Below are positions 33,591 to 46,206 of a stretch of DNA of 64,000 nucleotides, in pieces. The stretch spans positions 2,888,168 through 2,952,167 of the forward strand of contig OZ020522.1 in NCBI GenBank assembly GCA_963971425.1, given 5' to 3'. Position 1 is the first letter of the stretch. The number at the start of each line of letters is the position of its first letter. Origin of the DNA: Bryoerythrophyllum caledonicum. Lineage: Eukaryota; Streptophyta; Bryopsida; Pottiales; Pottiaceae. The notes below the pieces were generated by a model. That model saw only the letters and a list, made by a program, of their open reading frames with translations. It had not been told where the DNA came from and ran no database searches. The position numbers and the translations under genes were made by a program.

Positions 33591-35056
33591 GTTGTGATCG
33601 ATGTGCGAAGATATCATCGAGTAGTGTAAGGTTTGGAACTTGGGTCGACTTACAAAACACCCAGGCTACACCCACCGTTAGGTTTGTTCTAGGGGATGAT
33701 CTGGCGTCTAGTCTTAGGTAGTTAACTCTAATTCCACTAATAAATGTGTCAATTGTTGCTTGCTTTAAGGTTTTGAAGGTAAAAGTGTATCTCTAACCTA
33801 CACTCTTAAGGATTTTTACTTATTATTCTCATACCCACAAGCATGTGCAATTATGACGTGAGCCTTGCTCATTGTCATTATTCTGTGAAGTGCCCATCGA
33901 CTTCTAACCTATACCCTCATGGGTAAATGGATTCTATCCATTTGGTACTCATTGCCAATTCCTTAATTAGTACAAGTTAATAAATCACAATCTAACCTCC
34001 AGCAATGAGCTCCAAGCTTCCTTATGTCTTCACTTTATACTTCTCGTCATCATACCTTTAAACCACAAGTTAAAGCACAAACAACACACAAGTAATAATT
34101 AACACTATTCTTAAAGGTTCAAAGTATTAAGTCTAGTTCTTGTCTCAATTGACTAGATGCACTATTATCTCTTTTAACTAGACTACCTATACTTTGAATA
34201 TTTCTTTATATCAAACTTTTATTCTTTTGTTAATTCTAACTTACTTACTACACTATTATCCTTCGTATACTATTACAATTTCTAAGGACATTCTTGTAAT
34301 ATAAGTTTTGATCAATTCTACTACTTAGCTAGTCTTAAAGATTAACTTTAAACACAATTAGACTCTTGATCTAAAATTTACAATTTAATTACTAGACTCA
34401 CAAGTCAATGTAATTTCCACAACATGTGATCAACTCAATCATGTGTTGATCAAACATTAATAATCAAAATTATTAAGTTTCAAATTAATATTGCATTCAT
34501 AATTGAAACTTCAGTTCTCATGAATTCCAATTCCAATGATTCTGAATCAAAAACTTCAAACAAACATTAGTACATCACATACATAATGCATTTTATCGAA
34601 ATTAATTATAAGCAATTTAAAATTAATTTTATTCTCAATTGCAATTAATTTTACTTCACTTCTATGCATCAATGATTCAATTGTCTTGCATATTTTTTGT
34701 TTATATATTTATTTTATTTAATTTTTAATTTTTTACAATTTGTTCACAAATTGGTACTGTAGATATTCAATTTCTACTCTAACCAATTTCACTTCCAAAA
34801 TTCACAAATTTAATTTATTTATTATAAATTATTTTTTAGTGAATTTTGTAATCTCATTACAATTCTTCTTCACATTTAACTTCCACAATTCATAATTTTG
34901 AATTTAATTCTTTTCTTAATGTGTCTTATTACACATGAACAATTTCACACAACAATTACAATTATGTAGCTAGCAACTCGTAGACTTACACATAATTCAA
35001 TAATTAAATATATTTCAAACAAATTTCTTACAAATCACATGTAAGAATTCTTACTA
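33591..35056. other. AT-rich unassigned DNA
   Basis: No open frame worth calling. AAATTAATTTTA-type words are frequent between 34,400 and 35,000. The left target duplication of the Mutator-like element begins at 35,057. Confidence 0.5.
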
Positions 35057-35066
35057 GCTTCAATCC
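35057..35066 (+). repeat. Target-site duplication, left (10 bp)
   Basis: GCTTCAATCC, identical to 46,701-46,710 and directly abutting the left terminal inverted repeat. Confidence 0.8.
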
Positions 35067-35116
35067 CAGCGACGCTATCTTGTGAGCGATGAGCGGTGAG
35101 CGGCGAGCGGCGAGCG
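35067..35116 (+). repeat. Left terminal inverted repeat
   Basis: About 50 bp. The block GCTATCTTGTGAGC (35,074-35,087) is perfectly matched at the right end; the outermost 7 bp are less conserved (CAGCGAC against CATGATT). The inner part is built from GAGCGGTGAGCGGCGAGCGG words. Confidence 0.85.
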
Positions 35117-35449
35117 TACAAAACTCTGAAAACTGGAAAAAAATCACAGTTTTTTTTTTAAGTGTGAAATTTTCGGCAATTTGGGCAAAACTATGAATTT
35201 TGGAGCACTTTTCTTTTCTAATTGCTAAATTAAGTAAATACCCTATAACCGTGGTCACTTGTGGAACAATTTTTTTGGACTATTGGGCCTTCTTATCTTC
35301 TTGTGCTTTTGTTACAATCTACGTCTACTATTTTTAAATTTAGAATGATCACATTTAAATCTTGTACATCAGGTTTAAAATGTTGGTTTAGGCATGACAA
35401 AATTTATTATGTATAAATATCCACTAATTTGGACACAAGGTATACTGCA

Positions 35450-35559
35450 GGGTATTACATAGGTATCAAAAGGGTATTGCCTAGGTTTATAATGGGTATC
35501 ACATAGGCATTACTTGGATATCATCCACGTATTACAAGATCATCACATGGGCAGTAAAT
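35450..35559 (+). repeat. Left subterminal array, five 22-bp units
   Basis: Units such as GGGTATCACATAGGCATTACTT begin at 35,450, 35,472, 35,494, 35,516 and 35,538. The core TATCACNTAGGTATTA is partly palindromic. The array lies 383 bp inside the element end, mirrored on the right. A likely role is a transposase-binding site, by analogy with subterminal repeats of other DNA transposons. Confidence 0.8.
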
Positions 35560-35801
35560 GGGATCACTTACATAAATCCAAAGGGATTTTTAGAAAAGGT
35601 TCATAGTCTCCACTTTGAATTCAACTAGTACAAAACTCTCCATTGCGTATGGTAGTATATGTGAAGTACGCCAATTAACAAATCATAACAAACTCAATAA
35701 GTACATGAACTAAATTCACGTGCACGTCTACGAATCTGCAACTACGTCTGAGCAATCTAAGATTGTAGATTTTTTCGAGAAATACGACATCATTTCATTT
35801 C

Positions 35802-38800
35802 TCACTCTTGTTCGGCAATGTTTGCAAGCTCTAGAATCCGCATGACTTCGTTGAAGCTGTAGCTTGGAGCATGTATGAATAAGTCCTCTTTGTAATCCAT
35901 TTTACAGAGGTAACGTAAGATGTAATAGACATGCTTGCAATACTTCCATTGTCCCTTCTTTCCCAATGCCTCCGATTGCATCTTCAAAAAATCAGGGCAT
36001 GAACACCCCGGAAGGTCTGTGAAGGTGATGCAATAGGACTTGTCCTTTCCTGAATGAAGAGTGATAACGCATCCCCATCCGGGATACGGTATGGCATAGA
36101 GGTTGGAGACGTAACAATTATTCATAAGAGCGGCGCTTGACCACTTGTTGCGTTGCTCAGTTGTTGGAACATCTGTTGTTCTACGAATCGCATAGCCGTT
36201 TCGAAAGGTGTGGTAAGAATTCGGGTTCACTGGAATAGGAAAGTGCGATCGCGGAAGGGGCATGTCCATAGACACTTGGAATTGTCTTCGTGGTGAAAGA
36301 ACTCCACGCTGCTGCAACTGGAAACCTGCTTCTTCCAACGCTTGTACCTCCTGCACTGTTAAATTAGTGCCAAGCTTCACAGGCCAAGTCATTGGAATTG
36401 CTGGCCAATCAACCACAAATGGTTTTTTCGACCCCTTCACACAACGATTAATGTCATCGGGACAAAACCAGAATTCAGCTGAGACATTCCGTGGTGATCT
36501 GTAATCTTTCTTCATACCAGCATATGTGGGGGCTGGAGTCCCATGACTGCCACGCCCAACCTTAGTGTTGCACTGCTCACTAGTGTGAGCTTGCAAGGCT
36601 TGGCATTTTCGAGCAGACTTTTTTGAGAGGCGGGCAATGTGCCACTTCGATGGATCACAATCCGATTCCAAAACGGATGTTGTATGTTGGACTCCAAAGT
36701 CTTGTCTGGTGAAGGCTTCTTCAATACGCGCTCGAGTCACCCTTTGGCCATCACGGGGGATAGAGTAATTTACCGTATCAGATCTGTGGGAATCATGGGC
36801 AGACCCAGGTGGCATGTCAAGCTTGCGCTTGGTGGACCCAAAAATTTCTGCTCCTTCTAAGCCGTCCGTCCTGGTTAGTAGATCCTCAGCCCCAGGAAAG
36901 TTCCTAACAGCCTCAGCAATGAGTTTAGGATCACCTGAACGTTGCGCAGACCGCAAACGAAGCGTACCTTTGTCCGGGCCTTTACCAGACGTGCCACCCT
37001 TCAACCATGTCCGATACATAGTGATCTGCATGAAAGCACGAATGAGGTCGTCCACGCTTGCCGCGTACAAACATGTCATTGTATTTCCAGATTGTTGCAG
37101 CCACCGGTTGTGGACTGTTTCCGCAAGGTTGCAGGAAGGCATGTCGGCTCTCTCGTCAAGCGTGAGATCCTGAGAAAGTACAATAAATGTCACAAAAATG
37201 ATCAAAAGTCTCACTTATATTGAACATGGGAGTTTTTAAAAGTAATGGGTAAAGAGGGCTTACAAGTTGCATAGCACCGCCCCATTGTCGATATCGAAAG
37301 TGCCAGAACGCCATCCAATCCTCTAGGGCACGACGACCAGTTTCGGTTGTGGCACCAGAAGACACCCACCATGCACGAAGTACGTTGTACTGCGCTTCAG
37401 CCTCCTCTTGAGTCTTTGCGTTCTTCCAGACTTTGCAAAGGGCGATGTGTTGCTCTCTGAAGCTGGGTAGAATGTTTTTGTTGGTGGCTCGCTGAAGACA
37501 TTTGGTCCAATGAAATAAGCAAGTCCGTTCTTTGTTATCCATAGGCTTCTCCTTGTCGCCGGAGCCATAAACTCGCCGGACGGCGTGCCAATTCGCTCCA
37601 GCACTATCTGCCATAAAGCCTTTGAAATTTGTCTCCTCTAGTACGTGGTTCTTCATTGTGCCATTCAAATTCTCCCAAAACAGTTGCTGGGCTTCAGCGT
37701 CCTCCGATTGCATGTCGCACATGGCGATTGTCATGACTCTACAATACTTACTATCATAGACATGGCATGCCATGGTAGTCCAATCCTTCACTCGCTTTAC
37801 ATGATCAAACATCAACCAACAATCTTGGAGATCCCCCCCGGCTTGCATACGCTTTACAAGGTCAACACCACTACCTGGACGATCAACAGACATCTTAAAA
37901 ACAAAAACTTTACCTTTAGATTGACCCGGAAACTTGTTTTCATGAATAAACTCGAACTTGGACGATTCCTTCAGGTCCATGATGTTGTCCATCACACCTT
38001 TTCCTCCGCTATAGAACCTCTTGCATGTTGACACAAGGTTTCTGATGTTTGGAGAAGAAAGAGTCTCAAATTGATCGAGGACAACATCCATAGATGCTCC
38101 AGCTAGGCCCGACGATCCGGAGCCCGGACGGATCAAGTAGTCGGAGAGGAACGTCTTACTCGCAGCCATGATGATAGCGGAATTAGTACCCTTTGGTGTA
38201 CGCTGGACTTCCTTTGCAACGCAATCGTGTATGACGTCCATTGCCGTTTGATCAACGCCTTTTGAAATGGGATGATGATGATGCCCAAGATGGATGGCGA
38301 CACGCGTGCGTTCTGGATCGCTAGACGTAACGTAATAAATTCGAGCATCACAAAAGGCGAGACAAATTGGAGGGGTTTGACACAGCTTACATGCCAACGT
38401 TGATTTGTCGGATGGTGCTCCGTTCAATGGAAATGGGGTGAAGGCAAACCCGCTCCACTTGGTTTGATTCGTGCGACCATCATTCCTGCACTTGTAACCA
38501 CAATGAAAATTGGGGCATTGAAGATGTCCGGTACATGTTGACTTCCGATACGTGAGGCCGAAATCGTTCTTGATATTTGTCGTCATAGTCCTACACCATG
38601 TGTGACCGTCGTACTGTTTACTCATTCCATCGAGGCCTCCTCCGAATTGCAGAGGAATACCCTCTGGAAGAGGTGGCAATTCAAATATCACGTCTCCATT
38701 ATATTTTGGAGGCAGATACTTCACTCGCTGTAAATCCAAGCTATCTAAATCAAGACGTGATAATTCAGACCTGGACCCCTTTCTAAGACTAGTTGTACGG

Positions 38801-39363
38801 ACATGCAGAAGGATACTTCGTACGTTTCTAGACGTAGGATGGACAGGAGGCTTACCTAAGGATACAGATGGAGACATTTCGGATATGGAAGGAAGTAGAG
38901 TAGACACATCGAGAGGAGTTGATCTTTGGGAATGGAACGGGTTGCTTGACTGACCTAAGTTCAAGCCAGAGACATCGTCATCCTCAGTATCGCTCAGAAT
39001 GTGGACGCTTGGGTTGGACATTGTGCCCGAACCAGGCCCAACTAAAGTATCACCGGATTCGACCGGAGGAGTCATAATGGCTGTGGATGCGTGACCGGAC
39101 ATTTGAGCATCTGAGACTCCGTATACTCTGAATGAACCGCGACATAAATTCCACACGAATCCTTCGGCATCATGGTCCTTCACTTGGTAAATGGACTGGA
39201 CGAGATTGAGATTACTATCAAACACCTCTTCTTCAATTTCAACTGTTCCAATCCTATATCCAAATCGAAGACATAGCAATGACTCGCGGACAATGACACT
39301 GCCATCTTGAGAAACGGACATAATAAACGGAACGCCCCCTTGATGAGAAGTTAGTGAAGCCAT
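35802..39363 (-). CDS. Mutator-like transposase with WRKY-GCM1-type finger and SWIM zinc finger
   Basis: Two exons (39,363-37,264 and 37,169-35,802), joined by a 94-bp GT-AG intron (donor GTAAGC, acceptor TTTCTCAG), give about 1,155 codons. The ATG at 39,363 (MASLTSHQGG) is the first in frame. A Cys/His-rich DNA-binding region (about residues 245-370: CTGHLQCPNFHCGYKC...HLGHHHHP) resembles WRKY-GCM1 fingers of Mutator-like elements. The DDE region includes WLMFDHVKRVKDW (about 518), FMADSAGANWHAVRR (about 584) and CLFHWTKCL (about 614). The SWIM finger is CSCPDFLK...WKYCKHVYYIL (about 1,080-1,120). It would excise and insert the element in the nucleus. No stops or frameshifts are seen. It reads divergently from the methyltransferase gene. 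Confidence 0.85.
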
Positions 39364-39940
39364 AGACCCCAACTCTCAATGATTGATTCCTCAGCTATGG
39401 ACGATGACTCAGGAATGCGCAAACACTAAGAGGCTTTCTTAGCGTCCTCTTTGAAGTGAAGAAGTTCATAAAGTGTGATTACGGTGGAAACATGTATTCA
39501 TGGAAATGGCTATTGTCATGCAGTCTTTCAAAAGCGTCATGAATGAATATGACAAAAGGCTAAGGACAAGAAACTTAGATTAGCAAAGCAATGAAATTAA
39601 ATATAGAACAACTTTGCGTATGCCTCTTAAAGGTGTAGGGAGTATTGCGGCGCTATTCTAAAATTGTTTTGGTAAAAGTGAAGTATAATTTTATACGACG
39701 GCTGATCCATAAAATAGAAAGGGCACGCCATGTGGGATGTAGTTTGAGTTCAAAATAAAGGCTGACAACATCGTTTAATATAGCCAAAGCACTTGCGCTC
39801 GCACATGTGAAGGCTGCGATAAGGATTCATAAAACCAGACAATCTGTCGAAGGAGAAGCGTCAATAAATTTAGGGTTGTGTTAACATGGTGGGGATGTTT
39901 TTGTAGAGTGGACTCGATAGTTTGAGATTTAGTGCTGAGG
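39364..39940. promoter_or_regulatory. Bidirectional promoter region between transposase and methyltransferase genes
   Basis: The two start codons point away from each other across 577 bp, so both promoters must lie here or overlap. The symmetrical string GTATAATTTTATAC at 39,683-39,696 could act as a TATA element in either direction, about 245 and 320 bp from the two ATGs. This is a candidate from position and symmetry only. Confidence 0.45.
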
Positions 39941-42900
39941 ATGACTAGGAACGTTAGAGGGCAGAGACGAACAACACATTATTCAAATTCCAAGCAAACC
40001 GCTGCATTGAAAAAACGTAGAGTACAGAAGGCCTTATTGGAATCTCAAAATGGAGAAGTAGACAAACCTGATTGGGCTGAGCGATTCAGAGAGTTGAATA
40101 GTATCCACGAAGGAGACCCTGGAGTATCATCAAGGGTTCAGGTATGTCTCTATTTGATTGACTAGTTGTGATCTACTTATATAGTGTGGAAAGCGTAGGG
40201 TTTGTGTCAATCATCTTTTGATATTTGGTTTTGCTGCTTTAAATGTTTTGTAGGTGACACCTAGTTTTGTGCACTCTCTTGAGAATCAAGAAGAAATAGA
40301 CTCTTTGCAAACAAATCTGATGAGCGGAACAGAGAGATCAATGGCATCGGAGAGCTCGCATCGAGGATATAGGGATGATAATGATGAAGTTGAAGACTTT
40401 GAAGTTCAAAGCGGGGGCACGGTTGAAGCTCCCGTCAACGTTGAGAATCGGTTACGGTCTTCAAGGATTAGAAATGGTTCCTCCTCAAGGACAATGCTGT
40501 CTACAGGTCAGTGTCGTCATGGAAGCGCGGACAACATCACGATGGTATTGCAGGAGTCGGGGCAAGTTCGTTCGATTCAGGTACTTTTTTATACAATTAT
40601 TTTCAAAATAAATGAATATGTTTACAAGTTGCACTGCTAAGAGCATGGTGTAGGTATTTTAATTATTATATTTAGATTTATGATTTGAAAGTAGTACGAC
40701 TATAAGTTAGAACTAAGAAATATGGGGAGCAACAATCTTATGCTAAACCTTCCATTAACATTCATTTTGCTCTTTCATATGAAGATTTTCTTAGCTTTGA
40801 AGATGTTAAACAAATTCTTTTCTATAATGTAGAATTCATTTCAACATAAATCAATAATTTGTACATAATTCGGGCAAGCACAGGTAAATAGGCGGTGGCC
40901 AAATTTACCTGCGATCGGGGTCCGGTCGTCGCTCGGTTGGCGCGTGGTCACTTGGCTACTGCTCTGGTTGACGCCCACTAGGTGCGCTCGCCCCCAACGA
41001 CCGCCTGGCCGCCGCCCTAAACGCCGGGCCATCGGCCCGGCCGCCACCCGGGTCGTCCGAAGGTGGTTTCTAAGGTTGCTGAAATTTTTGAAAACATGGA
41101 ACTCCGTGGAGCTCGAATGTGGGCTGCCGTGGACTGCCATGTTTTCAAAAAAAATTGTGCTCCTTGAAAACCACCTTCGGATCCGAAGGTGGTTTCTAAG
41201 GTCGCTGAAATTTTTGAAAACATGGAACTCCGTGGAGCTCGAATGTGGGCTGCCGTGGATTGCCATGTTTTCCAAAATTTTTGTGCTCCTTGAAAACCAC
41301 CTTCGGATCCGAAGGTGGTTTCTAAGGTCGCTGAAATTTTTGAAAACATGGAACTCCGTGGAGCTCGAATGTGGGCTGCCGTGGATTGCCATGTTTTCAA
41401 AAATTTCAGTGCTCCTTGAAAACCACCTTCGGATCCGAAGGTGGTTTCTAAGGTCGCTGAAATTTTTGAAAACATGGAACTCCGTGGAGCTCGAATGTGG
41501 GCTGCCGTGGATTGCCATGTTTTCAAAAATTTCAGTGCTCCTTGAAAACCACCTTCGGATCCGAAGGTGGTTTCTAAAGGTCACTGAAATTTTTTAAAAC
41601 AATGAAATACCCATTCCTTGTATAAATTTGGTTGCAAGTGCAATTTTCTTTCTTGTAACTTAGCTCTTCTAAGAAGCACCTAGTTCATAACTTCATCCTC
41701 ACTAATTCTTGGGCTTTTCATGCATATTTCATATTCTTTGAATGCGTGGTGTTATGCATGTTTTGAATTCTTGTGTTTTGATAGCTCCATTGATTATGAC
41801 CCGGATGTTTATATTTTTGAGAGGAAGAGTTTCTGATAGTTTGTTTACTCAATGCAGACTAGAGACGTGCATATGGGCTCCTCATCACGGGGTGATGGAA
41901 ACAATATGGCTCTTCAAGTTTTAGAATTTGGGGAAGATCCAGGGTTGAAGACGACCGAGTTGGCATTACGGAGGTCCCTGCGTGGGACTTCTTACGACGT
42001 ATTGCAGAAGTCCACTTGCGCATACGCTCAAGAACTCCACATCCCACTCTGCCGCATGCTCCCAATGCCCGATGTGAGAGTCCCGCTACGGAGCGATGTC
42101 AAGAAGCTTAAGGGGGAGTTTGTAAAGGGGTATCGGCCTGGCTCCGCTTGCTTTTACGTCGCAGTGAAGAGCTTCTCGTTGGTGGAGAAGGATGTGTCAC
42201 CAGATGTTCGAGCTTTGTGGTTCGAATTGTGGCAAGAGGAGGAACGGAAGTTTGAGGCTCTTCTCGCGAGTCAACCGGAGTATGCGCCATTTCGCAACAA
42301 GTTCTTTTTTGTCTGGGATGGGAATCACCGCCACACTGCATGGATGGAGGTGATATCCAGTCTTCATGCCACTCATTCCGAGTTCCATGTGCCGGTGAGG
42401 GCGGTTGTCATTGAGCCGACTGTGGAGAACAGACACATTCTCCTTAATGCGATGACCGATTGGAACAAGTAAGCACTTTTCCTTAATTCCATCTCTAATT
42501 TATTTTCATTATTAAATACATGCTTCTATTTCACCTGAATTCTATATCATGTCCTTCAGGCAAAAGGAGATAGATCATATCGGTCAGCAGCTTACCCATG
42601 AGTTGAAGAGGATCCAGCATTTTGGATTATTGGACTTTGAGCAGCTCAAAGGTCTGATAAGCGAGTCTGACTACGAGGCCAGCCTTGCAGAATGGGGGAA
42701 GGCAACGAAGAAAAAATGGTATCACATGACGCACGATGCATTTCTGCGGCTCATGTTCGAGGTTCAACAACTAACTCATACTCTTGATTCATGCCTATTG
42801 CTCCATGTAGTTTCTTGTACTTTCATACTTTAAATCTAATACTTCATGAGTTGGTAATTGCAGCGTGATTTAATTGCCGTTCAGGAGGAATGCATTCGAC

Positions 42901-45833
42901 AGTATAGGGACACTCTCGTTACTCGCAATGGTGAGGACCGCGAAGGGAGTTCTGCTGAGTTGGTGAGTAAGTGCACAGACGCGGTGCAGAAGAAGGTCTC
43001 GTGTCAAACCAGTTTCAATCGACTATTGGCAGTTGCCAATCCGGTTAATGGCGAAGACTTCTTCAAAGAGGTTTGATCTTTTAAGTTTTCTTACTGTCCA
43101 CAGTCCTATTCATTGTTTCTCATATTTTTTATTTCCAAATTAGTTTGAATGTATACCAAATTGACACAAATTTTGTGTGTCTTTTGTTTAGGTGTTGCGT
43201 CATTTTGACATTTACCAGTTCAAGCCGGAGATGACATCGGAGAAGTTACAACTCTTTTGTACCGCGAAGGTGCCATCAAAGTTCAAGGCACGCTGGTGTA
43301 AGTGGTGGAACATGAGCAAGTTGAGCAGGGAGGAGTATCACTTCCCAAAATCTCCAGCTTCAGACACAAGTCTTCGAGGGTGGATCGATAGAGCTGCCTT
43401 CTGGGCTGGGGTAAGTTTTCCATATCATGGCATTTTAGTTAATGTAGATTTTCATTGCTAATATTTTCTATGTCTAACTTGTTGTTTGGTTGGTTTCAGC
43501 TGGAAGACGAATGTGAGAAGAAATTTGCGGAGATTGTCCAGGAGGACAATCTTGTCATCCAGACGAAAGGGCTTCCCAATCCCGTGAAAGGGATTGGAGC
43601 ATGGATCGAATCGTGGTGCATCAGGCTGTGGGACAAAGCGTTTTCTGCCCATGTGGGGAAGAAGATTGGGTTCACGAAGACCGAGGATTTTCTAACGCAG
43701 CCCGAGTGTGAGAGATCGATGAAGAGGGCAGTGCTTCGCTACTTTTGGATAGAGCTTGTTGCCAAGGGAGCCATGCAGCCTGAACAGCTTCCGATTCGTT
43801 TGAATATGTGGACGAATCCCACTGATGTCCAGTGCATCTTCACGGAGGTGCAGTTGCGACGCTTCTCTCGTCACCACTTGGAGCAGTGCCCTTGGTTCTT
43901 GGAGCTGAAGGATTCTGATCCTACCCCGGGCGAGGAGATGCAGCTAAGGTCTCGCTGTGACTCCTTACCCGTCTCAGGTGGTGATGACGGGATGCTTCCT
44001 CCATCGGTCCCCTCAATGGCTGCGCAAGTGGATGTAGAGTTGACTACAAAGAGAGAGAGGCAGCAGCTACAAAGGCAGCAAAGGTGGCAGCTAAGGCGGC
44101 GGAGAAAGAAGCCCTCAGGGTGGAGAAGGAGACTGCCAAGACACTGAAGAAGGAAGTCAAGGAGAGGAACAAAGAGTTGGCCGCGTTGGTGTTGAGGGAG
44201 GGACCCGAGAAGCTCATTGCTCAATTTGGGGTGGGTGCATCGATTGCCATTCCTGCTGCGGTTGCACCGTTGCACGAAATTTCGCCATCAGCCAGCAGCC
44301 GGCCCTCAGCATTCATTACGAAGCCTTCGCAGACTGTGTACACAATCCCAGTGATCGAGCAGATTGATTCTTCTGTTGGAGTGTTGGTGATGTGTGAGAG
44401 TGCCCTCTCCATCATGCCTCTCTTTGACGATATCTCCGAAGATGCTGACTACCCCCCAGTTTGGACCGAGTTGCGCCAATTTGCGAAGGCGCATGCTGGC
44501 TCTAGGCTCCGAACCTTGCGTGGAGATCCTTGTGATCTTGGTTTGGTGGACATGGTGATCATAGACGTGCCGAAGGGGTTGCCGGTCCCAGGGATTCATT
44601 GTGGCACTAAAGTGCCCAGTTGGAACGAGCATCCAACTCAGCTGAACGAGAGAGGCAAGATGGAATCTCCTTTCATTCACCGTTGTTTTGAGATGGCTGG
44701 AGAGCTGCTTCGTGACGGAGCGCCACTCATCGTGTTTTATCCAGACTCGAAGTTCATTTCCAATGAACTTCTTGGTTGGGCAGACTGGGCAGAGTTCGTC
44801 GAGGAGACAAAGTGGTTTGCCATTAATGGCTTGCCACTCTCGCGCGATGGGCAACCCGGGCGCACGCACAAGTGCTTCATGGTGAAGTGTTTTGTGTGGA
44901 AGTTTGAGTCAGCAGCCCCTTTTTCTTTCTATGATAGGGTGGAGCTGATTCGCGAAGGGATTCAGCTGTCCTCGGATGGTCACTTGACCAATCTTATTAC
45001 ACAGGACACGCTGACGATGAGAGGGACCACCATGGAGCCATTGCGGGGAGCGCGGGAGAAGTCTACGAACCTCATGGAGGCTTTGATTGACCTTTGCACC
45101 CAGGAGGACGACGTAGTTTTTGATTTGACAGCATCTACTAGTAAGTATTCTTACTACGTCAAATTATATTATCCTTCTTTGTATTACAACTCTAGTACTA
45201 ATTATTTTGTTTATCTTGTACAGGGGCATCAATCAAGGCTTGCAAGGCTCTAAAGCGCCACATCTTGGCATTGGAGTCTGACCTGGATTTGGTTAAGGGG
45301 GTCCTCCAACCCTTGATTCCGAGATCGGTGGAGGTGGAGTCAGCAATGGCACCAGCGGTGGAGGAGGAGTCTCGTAAGCGCCCCTTGGAGCTCGATGACG
45401 ATGAGCCAGAGGTGAAGACGGCTCGTAAGAGAACTTGTAAGTAAGTTCTCTACTTCTTTGGTGAATTTTGCATCCATGTGATTTAGAGAGTTTGTAATTT
45501 TATTTCTGACTTTAACAACACAATTGCTTTGATTTTTGCAGTTGGTCGAGGTCGTTGATGGCTTCACCATCAACAACGCGGGAGGGGATGTTGTTAAGGT
45601 TGTCAAAGCTGGTTAATAGTCCGCCACGGACATATGATTTGGCTCCTTGGAATGGTGGTGTTGCAAATGCGATGGCAGCACAATCATCCCCTCCAGGTGT
45701 TCCTCGAGCACCCCGTCATAGGTCCATCGCAAGGCAATTCGTAGACGATGAGGCTGATGGTAGTGGGTCGGAAAGCAGTGCCCCTTGTTTGGACGAGGAT
45801 GACTTTGATGACTTTTCAGCGGAGGATTTGTGA
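39941..45833 (+). CDS. ParB-like domain and beta-class N6-adenine/N4-cytosine DNA methyltransferase fusion
   Basis: Inferred GT-AG exons: 39,941-40,141; 40,254-40,580; 41,858-42,468; 42,560-42,761; 42,864-43,070; 43,192-43,410; 43,500-45,140; 45,224-45,440; 45,542-45,833. They total 3,917 nt, two more than a multiple of three; the extra two fit a GA-run slip at 44,051-44,060. About 1,304 codons otherwise. Residues ~245-370 resemble a ParB N-terminal domain, with FFVWDGNHRHTAW then VPVRAVVIEP. A Lys/Glu/Ala coiled coil lies at ~780-830. The methyltransferase (~920-1,165) has motif IV-like MVIIDVPKGLP, then GAPLIVFYPDSKF, and C-terminally the motif X/I order EKSTNLMEALIDLC...VVFDLTAST...ACKALKRHILALESD. 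The acidic tail ends DDFSAEDL. Prokaryotic relatives methylate DNA. The Gly-rich motif and DPPY are altered, so activity is uncertain. Confidence 0.7.
41057..41603. repeat. Tandem array of four 126-bp hairpins inside intron 2 of the methyltransferase gene
   Basis: Each unit starts CCGAAGGTGGTTT, passes CTGAAATTTTTGAAAACATG, a ~37-base loop (AACTCCGTGGAGCTCG...), then the complement CATGTTTTCAAAAATTTCAG and ends AAACCACCTTCGG. The arms are thus about 40 bp and nearly perfect. GGATCC junctions fall at 41,179, 41,305, 41,431 and 41,557, exactly 126 bp apart. A half-unit follows to about 41,603. Since 126 is divisible by three, both strands stay open for over 200 codons; these are artefacts. It resembles a tandemly amplified foldback MITE. 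Confidence 0.9.
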
Positions 45834-46206
45834 TTCCTCTATTTGGATTGTTTTTTAATTTTATATGGGGCCTACTTTTGTTTTATATTATCTTTGAAAT
45901 TGTCGATGTCCCATCTTATATTAATTGAAACACATGGAATGATTTAACACATTATCAAACAACTCTATTCCATTATTCAATCCATCCATAAACCAAGGTA
46001 TTGTTGTGTATTACATGTAGACAAAACTGAGTACTTTATAAAATTCATAAGAAATTGTAGTAATGTAGAGAATTTACCACGTCTTTTATAGTACGCTAAA
46101 CAACATGAACGTGTTTCCGTGCTTCGTACCATACGCAATCGTTGGTATCAACCACTTTTTATTGAAGTATGTCAAATTCTCAATTACAGGTGGTTCCCAC
46201 ACCACA

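Noticed and set aside
40841-41597. Open frames of 217 and 247 codons on both strands
   Set aside because: They are produced by the 126-bp hairpin repeat (a multiple of three), lie in an intron and encode repeated peptides on both strands.
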